A stretch of DNA of 7,709 bases from an uncultured Clostridia bacterium. Lineage in GTDB: Bacteria; Bacillota; Clostridia; UMGS1810. Positions 1 to 5,586 of this stretch are shown piece by piece. The position numbers were made by a program, and so were the translations under genes. The stretch's first letter is position 1. Each line of letters opens with the position of its first letter. The stretch spans positions 1-7,709 of the forward strand of contig CALGRC010000128.1 of NCBI GenBank assembly GCA_937959315.1. Reading direction: 5' to 3'. Under the pieces are notes generated by a model, which saw only the letters and a program-made list of their open reading frames with translations, did no database searches and was not told the origin of the DNA.

Positions 1-28
1 ATTTTCAAGGCTTTTGGAGGATTTTATT

Positions 29-57
29 AAAACACTGTAACCTCTGTTGAGAGGTCA
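29..57 (-). terminator. Candidate rho-independent terminator downstream of the operon
   Basis: The minus-strand RNA forms ACCUCU-CAAC-AGAGGU (55-40), a perfect 6-bp stem with a 4-nt loop, extendable by a G-U and a U-A pair to 8 bp (57-38). A short U-tract (UUUU at 32-29) follows after five other bases. The stem is well formed, but the tract is short and offset, so termination may be weak. Its place 70-100 bp after the last large gene, in AT-rich DNA, fits the end of an operon. Confidence 0.4.
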
Positions 58-114
58 TAATTTACTGATATTCAAATTATGATTTGGCAATATCGGTTTA
101 TATTTTTCTGTCAT
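55..114 (-). CDS. Possible 19-residue small ORF after the GH31 gene
   Basis: The ATG at 114 is followed by 19 sense codons (peptide MTEKYKPILPNHNLNISKL) and TGA at 57-55. GGTGGAG lies just after the GH31 stop, its GGAG 8 nt before the ATG, a reasonable ribosome binding site. The stop codon falls at the base of the hairpin at 38-57. The peptide has no membrane segment or known motif. It could be a real small peptide, the remnant of a decayed gene's 5' end, or chance in AT-rich DNA; chance is the default reading. Confidence 0.2.
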   Translation of the reverse strand: MTEKYKPILPNHNLNISKL

Positions 115-129
115 TGCTTACACTCCACC

Positions 130-1650
130 TCATGTTTCCCGCCGGTACCATGGAAGCCGTTCCAATGGTGCATCGACGGTTTTTACACAGGGCCCGGCCA
201 CTTGGGTTCCATCTTCCCCGCGCCATTTGCCCGCAGGGAATACGACGCTGCGGCTGCGTGCCCCTTTCTCCAATACCGGCGCTGCCAATATCTGCCCGCC
301 CAGCATAAACTGGTCGCTGACATGCTCATAGCCGGCGCCCGGGTAATTGTACGCCAAATGGCGCAAAATAGGCTCTCCTGTTTGGGCAGATTCCTTTGCC
401 AGCCGTATGATATCGCCGGCAGCCTGCAAATGGGTTTCCACCGCCTGCTTGCAGATGGCCGCATGCCGGCCGTCCAGCACCCGCCATGGCGCCAGCGAAA
501 ACTGCATCATCGGGAAGAGCGCCGCACACTGCGCATACCGCACAAACAGCTCCTGGTCAAACGCATACCCTTCCGGAAAGCTGGCAAAGTCGCCCCCGCC
601 AATCATATCCGGACAGACAAAAGCGTATCCCGCCAGCCCCTGCGCCAGCGCATTGGGAATCAGCGAACCCAAGCCGTCGTCATCCCAACTATGCAGCTTG
701 TCCCGCAGCCGCTGTACCAGCGGCTGGCCTGCCATTTTCCAGCAGGCGCGGTATTCGTTCCATGGATAATCCAATCCGATTTTTGCCCAGGCTTCGCACT
801 GTACCGTGCCGTCAGACGGCAGGCAGCATTGGTCGTCTGCGCGGTAATATTCCGGATCGCCCGCGTCAAATTTAAACCCATCCACGCCATATGCCGTCAT
901 CAAATGGTTTAATTTTTCCTGAAACCATGCGGCCGCTTTGGGATTGGTCAAATCCAGCACCGCGCTGTAACCGTTCCACCATTTGCGGACGGCAGGTTCC
1001 CCGTCTGCCCCGCAAACCAGGCAGCCGCGCTGCTCCAATTCCCGGAACGCACGGCTGTCCGGGCTGACAAACGGGCATACCCACAACATGACCCGAAAAC
1101 CTAACTGATGCAGCTGCTCCAGCATAGCTTTTGGATCCGGAAACCGGTCTTTACGAAACTCCCATTCGCCGTAATCCTCGTTCCAACTGTCATCTATCAT
1201 CAGCACCCCGGGCGGATAACCATTTTCCAGCACATGGTGCGCATATTCAATGATTTTATCCTGTGTAGGCTCATACAGCATTTCAATCCACGTGTTGTAC
1301 TGCGGCGCAGAAAACAGCAATTCCGGCGGCATACGGTTGGAAGCGGGGAAAAAAGCATTTGCAGCATGCCGGTATGCCTGCCGCAAATTTTGGTACCCAT
1401 CCCCGCATGCAATGGTATCCGTCTTGCTCTCCAGCTCTATCCTGCCATCTTCAAACCGGATACGGTACGGCCCTTCCGACCAGATGTACCGGCCCTTATT
1501 GGATACAAACAAGGGATTGCACTGGTTCCCTGCAAAATCAACGGAAAAATCCGCCTCATAGCTGCCCTTCCCAAACGGCATACGGGTGCCGTGGTGGATA
1601 TTGCCGCCCCACCACAGCTCCCCTTCTAATAGCTTCATTCGTTTTTGCAT
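130..1650 (-). CDS. Family GH31 glycoside hydrolase, MYORG / alpha-galactosidase-like branch, cytoplasmic
   Basis: A 506-residue protein with no signal peptide or membrane segment, so probably intracellular. A short N-terminal beta domain (to about 110) precedes the TIM barrel. GVLMIDDSW (148-156) is the usual GH31 strand motif with paired Asp. YGVDGFKFDAGD carries the expected nucleophile Asp262. HSWDDDGLGSLIPNAL (320-335) should hold the acid/base Asp, most likely Asp324 or a direct neighbour. CPDMIGGG (346-353) is the loop seen in the MYORG-type branch in place of the common DIGG. The C-terminal part is a beta domain (PVLEKGARSRSVVFPAGKW) ending in LPWYRRE, as usual for GH31. At 506 residues it is shorter than most GH31 enzymes (650-900), mainly at the two ends, and no frameshift is seen. 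GH31 enzymes release terminal alpha-linked sugars with retention. Members with KFDAG and PDMIGG motifs include alpha-galactosidases, so galactose is the best guess; alpha-glucosidase or alpha-xylosidase activity is possible. It probably trims oligosaccharides after import. Last gene of the visible operon. Confidence 0.9.
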   Translation of the reverse strand: MQKRMKLLEGELWWGGNIHHGTRMPFGKGSYEADFSVDFAGNQCNPLFVSNKGRYIWSEGPYRIRFEDGRIELESKTDTIACGDGYQNLRQAYRHAANAFFPASNRMPPELLFSAPQYNTWIEMLYEPTQDKIIEYAHHVLENGYPPGVLMIDDSWNEDYGEWEFRKDRFPDPKAMLEQLHQLGFRVMLWVCPFVSPDSRAFRELEQRGCLVCGADGEPAVRKWWNGYSAVLDLTNPKAAAWFQEKLNHLMTAYGVDGFKFDAGDPEYYRADDQCCLPSDGTVQCEAWAKIGLDYPWNEYRACWKMAGQPLVQRLRDKLHSWDDDGLGSLIPNALAQGLAGYAFVCPDMIGGGDFASFPEGYAFDQELFVRYAQCAALFPMMQFSLAPWRVLDGRHAAICKQAVETHLQAAGDIIRLAKESAQTGEPILRHLAYNYPGAGYEHVSDQFMLGGQILAAPVLEKGARSRSVVFPAGKWRGEDGTQVAGPCVKTVDAPLERLPWYRRET

Positions 1651-1656
1651 GTTTTT

Positions 1657-1661
1657 CTCCT
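1657..1661 (-). promoter_or_regulatory. Shine-Dalgarno site overlapping the stop codon of the preceding gene
   Basis: The minus strand reads TAGGAGAAAAACATG. The TAG (1662-1660) ends the 967-residue enzyme, and its AG is also the beginning of AGGAG, 6 nt before the ATG at 1650. This favours Met1 over the in-frame Met5 (ATG at 1638). The arrangement is typical of translational coupling. Confidence 0.75.
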
Positions 1662-4563
1662 ATTGTGCAGTGCTGACCAGTTCAAAGTAGAAACTTTTAT
1701 CGGTGTCCAGCTTAAGCACCATATCCGTACCGTTGCGCACCGTGATGGGAATGGACTCGACGCGGTTGCCATAGAAATCCACCTTATACGCCTTGAAAGT
1801 CTTGGGGTCAAGGGCTGTGGTCACCGTCACCTCTGCCGTTTCACTTTTGACCAGGTTGGGCAGTTTCCCGCGGACATATTTCATATCCTGCTGCCCCACC
1901 TTAATAAACTGCTCGTCGGTTGCGGCTGCATTGGTGATATAGACAATCTGCATCCGGCTGCTCTCGTTAAGCGGTTTGTCGTCGGTAGATGCAATACTGA
2001 TGGCCACTTCTTCCTCGTCAGCACGGATTTTCGCATATTTGTAAGTATACAGGTTTTTGTCCAGCGTACCGGTAGTGCCAGCAAAATACGGCGTATCCAC
2101 CGAAAAGCTGTTAAGGTTTAAATCAAATATCAGCTCGCCCGTCTCCGATACCAGCTTGTTGCTGTTGAGGTTTTCCAGCATAAAGGCTTTCAGCTCTTCA
2201 TCATCCAATGCGTTGATAAATACCTCTGCAACCTCTTTTTGCGTCATCTCCTCGTTGATAGCCAGACGGTTTTCCTCGGGGAAGTCGCCGGCGGCAATCT
2301 GCTCCGGCGTCATATCCGGCGTAATTTTATACACAGCGTACGGCTCGCCGAGGCCTTTCTTATATACGCTTTCCATCTTGAACATGTGTGGGATGTAAAG
2401 CATATTGAACTTTTTATAGTCATCGGTGGTGGCGGCCATGGTGGTGGTCGCCAGCTCCTCGTCCAGCACCATGACAAACCGCGTATTGGCCGGCGTGATA
2501 TGCCCGCGGCGGAAAATCATGCTCGCCTGGTATTCAGATGCCGAAACAACCATATCGGTCAGCGAATCAAAGGACTGAAAATTATTCATTCGCACTTCTG
2601 TTGTAAGATCGCGTACTTTACTTGCAAAATCAAAACGGTTTAAAATATCCCAATCCTGAAATGCACCGACGGCTGATACCATCATGCCGACATCCTCTCG
2701 GCCCTCAGTCGGCCACTCCTGCGTAAATTCGGTGATGGCGACCGGCTTGTTGAGGTTCTGGAACAAGCTGATGACCGGGATGTAATTGCGCATAAACGGC
2801 TGCCCGCCCTGCACCACATACTTTTCCTTGGATTCCGGGTCAAATATCGCGCTGTACCGGATATGCGAGTTTGGAATATAGGTAAACGAATCGCCCATCC
2901 CGCTAATTAGGCCGTTATACAGGTGCGTTTCATGCACATCTGCATGTGACCGGTAGAAATTTGCGGCGTCATCATTGATGTGGTTAAACCCGCCGATGGG
3001 CACCTTGACGCCGATTTCCTCTGTCAAGTAACGCTTCATTTCCTCATAGGATTTGAGCGTGATATAGCTGAAATAATCCAGCATAGCAGATGCCTGCTCG
3101 CTGTTGGCCTGCCAGTACATGCCCGGCACCTTGTCAATGGGCTCACGGCCTTTTTCCTGCAAATATTTGTTGATTTCTACTTCCAGATATTCCTGCGTCT
3201 TTGCATTGAGGCTGGTATTATACAACAAGTTTTCATTCCACGGCGAGACGCCCACTAGGATGGGATCATCCTTAAGCGCCAGCCCGGTGTAGGGATTGAC
3301 ATGGCACAAAAGCTGCTCCGCCATCTGCTGCCATAGCACCATACCGTCCGGCATCAGCACCGACAGGCAGGGGGCAGACAGCCCATAGCCGGAAAGGCTT
3401 GGCACACTGTCAAAATCGGCATATGCCACCACATCGACATTGATATAGATGCCATGCTGTTTTAAAGCATAAACAAAATAGTCAAAGTTCTCAACCGTTT
3501 CCTGATAAGCTTCCAGCGTCAGCGAGGTTGGTTTTTGGTATAATCCGTTTTCCCATTCCTCCATCACATCGTTTGCATGGAAGCGCGCAATGTTATAGCC
3601 AAAGGCTGCATAACGCTCGACGATGATATCTATTTCCTGCTTCATTTTATCATTGTCAATGCTAAAATCATACCCAACGCTTAGGTTGTTTCCATAAAAC
3701 TTCACCGGCTTATCCGGTTCGTTTTCAAAATAATAGTTGCCTTTTTCATCAATTTTCAAAAAGCCGCGTTTATCAATCTCTGTGGCGCTTGCGTTGAGAT
3801 ACGACATATCCAAAATGCTGTCTTCCGTAACCCTTGGCTCAGTAGAAATGGGGAACCAGCCGTTTTCCTCGGTCAGCTTCCTGGGGATTTCCCCTTCGAT
3901 ATTGAGCGGCTGCTCGTCGGAAAAGCCGATGATAACCACATCGTCCACCGCATATTGCTGCTGCTTGTAGTAGAGCCCCACAACACCCTTTGCAATCAGG
4001 TTATCTGCATCCTCGTCCTTGGCTGTCAGCACCGTTTCTCCGTTAAACGACGCCTGCAATTCTTTTTGATTGATCTCGATTTTCACAGTCTGAAATTCAC
4101 CGGCTGGCCATTGCTCCAGTTGAGCGGTTGCAAGCGTAGACAGGCTGCCGCCCAGGCTCTTTACAAAGCTGAGTTCACCCGACTGCGGCGCATAACGCAG
4201 CGCATAATAATCCTGCCAGCTGGCATAGCGGACATAGAACATCATCTGCGACGCATCTGTGCTGCCTTCCCAGTTGTCAACCTTGAGCTTCAATTCATAA
4301 GAATAATTGGCCCATTCCGGGTCGCCGATGATACCGCGGCCCTCCTGCTTGATATCCCGGACAGCCATATAGTAGTTGCCGTTATCCGACGCAATCTGAA
4401 AATCGGCGCTGACCGCCGCCCATCCGTTGATATAGCCTGTTTCAAAATCATCGGTAAACAATACCGACTCTGCCATGACAGCGGTCCCTCCCGGCAGCAG
4501 CCCAAGCAAAAGGCTGATTACCAGGATCCACATCACGGATCTTTTCCGTTTTAACAAAACCAT
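1660..4563 (-). CDS. Secreted clan GH-A (GH5-like) glycoside hydrolase B with N-terminal lectin-like module
   Basis: A complete 967-residue protein. Residues 1-31 are a signal peptide: KRKR, a hydrophobic run 11-23, and probable cleavage at AVMA/ES. Residues 33-213 are a concanavalin-A / LamG-like module (FTDDFETG, VRYASWQDYYALRYAP, YAVDDVVI). The catalytic part starts near 267 (GFLKIDEKGNYYF, VKFYGNNLSVG). FGYNIARFHAND (321-332) holds Arg327, which fits the conserved strand-2 Arg of clan GH-A. SPWNENLLYN gives the likely acid/base Glu444, and AITEFTQEWP the likely nucleophile Glu612; HETHLYN is at 544-550. A conserved helical stretch (about 747-800) leads to a beta domain (about 803-963) with SETGELIFD and VDTPYFAG. 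The expected reaction is retaining hydrolysis of a glycan outside the cell; the sugar is unknown. It is paralogous to the gene at 5587-7709: about three quarters identical by eye around the acid/base, less elsewhere. It differs in lacking the extra C-terminal module and in carrying about nine more residues near 576-591. No cell-wall anchor is seen. The stop codon TAG is part of the next gene's ribosome binding site. Confidence 0.9.
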   Translation of the reverse strand: MVLLKRKRSVMWILVISLLLGLLPGGTAVMAESVLFTDDFETGYINGWAAVSADFQIASDNGNYYMAVRDIKQEGRGIIGDPEWANYSYELKLKVDNWEGSTDASQMMFYVRYASWQDYYALRYAPQSGELSFVKSLGGSLSTLATAQLEQWPAGEFQTVKIEINQKELQASFNGETVLTAKDEDADNLIAKGVVGLYYKQQQYAVDDVVIIGFSDEQPLNIEGEIPRKLTEENGWFPISTEPRVTEDSILDMSYLNASATEIDKRGFLKIDEKGNYYFENEPDKPVKFYGNNLSVGYDFSIDNDKMKQEIDIIVERYAAFGYNIARFHANDVMEEWENGLYQKPTSLTLEAYQETVENFDYFVYALKQHGIYINVDVVAYADFDSVPSLSGYGLSAPCLSVLMPDGMVLWQQMAEQLLCHVNPYTGLALKDDPILVGVSPWNENLLYNTSLNAKTQEYLEVEINKYLQEKGREPIDKVPGMYWQANSEQASAMLDYFSYITLKSYEEMKRYLTEEIGVKVPIGGFNHINDDAANFYRSHADVHETHLYNGLISGMGDSFTYIPNSHIRYSAIFDPESKEKYVVQGGQPFMRNYIPVISLFQNLNKPVAITEFTQEWPTEGREDVGMMVSAVGAFQDWDILNRFDFASKVRDLTTEVRMNNFQSFDSLTDMVVSASEYQASMIFRRGHITPANTRFVMVLDEELATTTMAATTDDYKKFNMLYIPHMFKMESVYKKGLGEPYAVYKITPDMTPEQIAAGDFPEENRLAINEEMTQKEVAEVFINALDDEELKAFMLENLNSNKLVSETGELIFDLNLNSFSVDTPYFAGTTGTLDKNLYTYKYAKIRADEEEVAISIASTDDKPLNESSRMQIVYITNAAATDEQFIKVGQQDMKYVRGKLPNLVKSETAEVTVTTALDPKTFKAYKVDFYGNRVESIPITVRNGTDMVLKLDTDKSFYFELVSTAQ

Positions 4564-4570
4564 CGCCCCG

Positions 4571-4577
4571 CTTTCCT
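4571..4577 (-). promoter_or_regulatory. Shine-Dalgarno site of the 967-residue glycosidase gene
   Basis: The minus strand reads AGGAAAG with a 7-nt spacer before the ATG at 4563. It lies in the 25-bp gap after the preceding stop (TAA, 4591-4589). The gap has no room for a promoter or terminator, which supports co-transcription. Confidence 0.6.
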
Positions 4578-4588
4578 ATTGTCTGTTT

Positions 4589-5563
4589 TTACTCCAACAC
4601 CAGCGGTTCACAAAGCGGATTCATGGTAGTATATCCATCCCACAGCATAATTTCCAGCTGATAGCCGTCTAAGCTGGGAATATCATCCGGCAATGTGAGC
4701 TCCGCCTTCACCTCTGCTAGGGCGCCGGCCTGCCCTACGGCAGACGAACCCGTAACCAAAACCGGCTCCTGGCCATTCGACAACTGCAAAATCAGCGAAC
4801 CCGCCCGCTCAGTATCGATATCGCCCGGCAAATATGCAGATACGCTGATCACATCGCCCGGCGCGCATGTATCCAGCGACTCAACGGGCTTCCCGTTTGC
4901 CTTGATGTCAAACCCTTCCATATCCTTAAGTACAATATCGTCAAATTTGATTTTCTGAATCCAGTTGCCCATGCCAAATAATCCGCTGGGGAGCGGCTCC
5001 GGCATGACGGTATTCAAAACCAACGTACCGTCAAAATATACGGTTACATCGGTTTCCAGCACCTCCACCTTGATGTTATGCCAGCTCCCCGGCTCGACGG
5101 TGAGGACGCTTTCCCCATAGGTTTCCTTTACATTGCCCGGGTTCATACGGAAAACCCGGACAGTACCCTGCCCGTTCTGCTCATACGGATAAAACCCAAC
5201 CCGCACATAGTCCTCCCAACTGGTATAGGACAAATAAAAATAATAGCTGGGCTGCCAGTCCTGGTTATTCAATTCCGGCAGCATAATCCTGGCTTCCATT
5301 ACATAGTTTTCAGGTACGTTGACTTTGTTCCGAAACTCGGCCGCATCTGTACCGCTGGTGGTATTGGTATCAAAAAACAATGCATGCCCGCCGTCTTCGG
5401 TTTCATCCACCTGGAAATATCCCGAAGTCGTCCACTGGTCTAAATTGCCGCTTTCAAAATCCTCTTCAAAAAGCGACGCCGCCATAACCGGTGTGCAAAC
5501 CATAGCCGCAACCAGCAGCGAAAGTACCACCACACTGCTCCATAGCACTTTTGAACCTCTCAT
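4589..5563 (-). CDS. Secreted non-catalytic lectin-module protein (ConA-like module plus C-terminal beta module)
   Basis: A 324-residue protein. Start ATG 5563 is chosen for its Shine-Dalgarno site and signal peptide; an in-frame ATG at 5590 would add nine residues. Residues 1-29 form a Sec signal peptide (basic MRGSK, hydrophobic 8-22, cleavage near VMAA/S). Residues 30-214 look like a concanavalin-A / LamG-type jelly roll: EDFESGNLDQW at the start, YTSWEDYVRVGFYP in the middle, WHNIKVEV and then IKFDDIVL at the end. No GH16 ExDxxE catalytic motif is present. Residues 216-324 are a second beta module ending in LEIMLWDGYTTMNPL, homologous to the C-terminus of the upstream enzyme; both proteins end in VLE. 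The first module is homologous to residues 33-213 of the downstream enzyme. The protein thus resembles an enzyme of this locus without its catalytic barrel. The probable role is extracellular binding of the glycan attacked by its neighbours. The Cys of AMVC in the leader does not form a good lipobox, so the protein is probably released rather than lipid-anchored. No exact family is recognised. Confidence 0.85.
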   Translation of the reverse strand: MRGSKVLWSSVVVLSLLVAAMVCTPVMAASLFEEDFESGNLDQWTTSGYFQVDETEDGGHALFFDTNTTSGTDAAEFRNKVNVPENYVMEARIMLPELNNQDWQPSYYFYLSYTSWEDYVRVGFYPYEQNGQGTVRVFRMNPGNVKETYGESVLTVEPGSWHNIKVEVLETDVTVYFDGTLVLNTVMPEPLPSGLFGMGNWIQKIKFDDIVLKDMEGFDIKANGKPVESLDTCAPGDVISVSAYLPGDIDTERAGSLILQLSNGQEPVLVTGSSAVGQAGALAEVKAELTLPDDIPSLDGYQLEIMLWDGYTTMNPLCEPLVLE

Positions 5564-5570
5564 TTCGACT

Positions 5571-5577
5571 CCTCCTT
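5571..5577 (-). promoter_or_regulatory. Strong Shine-Dalgarno site that fixes the start of the lectin-module gene
   Basis: On the minus strand the sequence reads AAGGAGG, followed by a 7-nt spacer (AGTCGAA) and the ATG at 5563-5561. This places translation at the ATG directly before the signal peptide (MRGSKVLW). The in-frame ATG 27 bp upstream at 5590 overlaps the previous stop codon but would put this site inside the coding region. Confidence 0.85.
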
Positions 5578-5586
5578 CTGCTAGCA

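Noticed and set aside
98..133. 11-codon ORF overlapping the GH31 stop codon as ATGA
   Set aside because: Too short, no good ribosome binding site, and no sign of a longer frame.
79..912. Plus-strand ORF of 277 codons opposite the GH31 gene
   Set aside because: The translation is low in recognisable structure, rich in Arg, Pro and Cys in the manner of antisense frames, and the minus strand carries the catalytic GH31 motifs.
3955..4554. Plus-strand ORF of 199 codons opposite the N-terminus of enzyme B
   Set aside because: Antisense shadow of the signal peptide and lectin module; no homology signs of its own.
5200..5330. GH16 glucanase catalytic site in the ConA-like module
   Set aside because: No ExDxxE motif is seen in the module; only the jelly-roll lectin signatures are present.
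5480..5510. Possible lipoprotein signal in the lectin-module protein
   Set aside because: The residue before Cys is Val (AMVC), not Gly, Ala or Ser as a lipobox needs; a standard cleavage site follows at VMAA.
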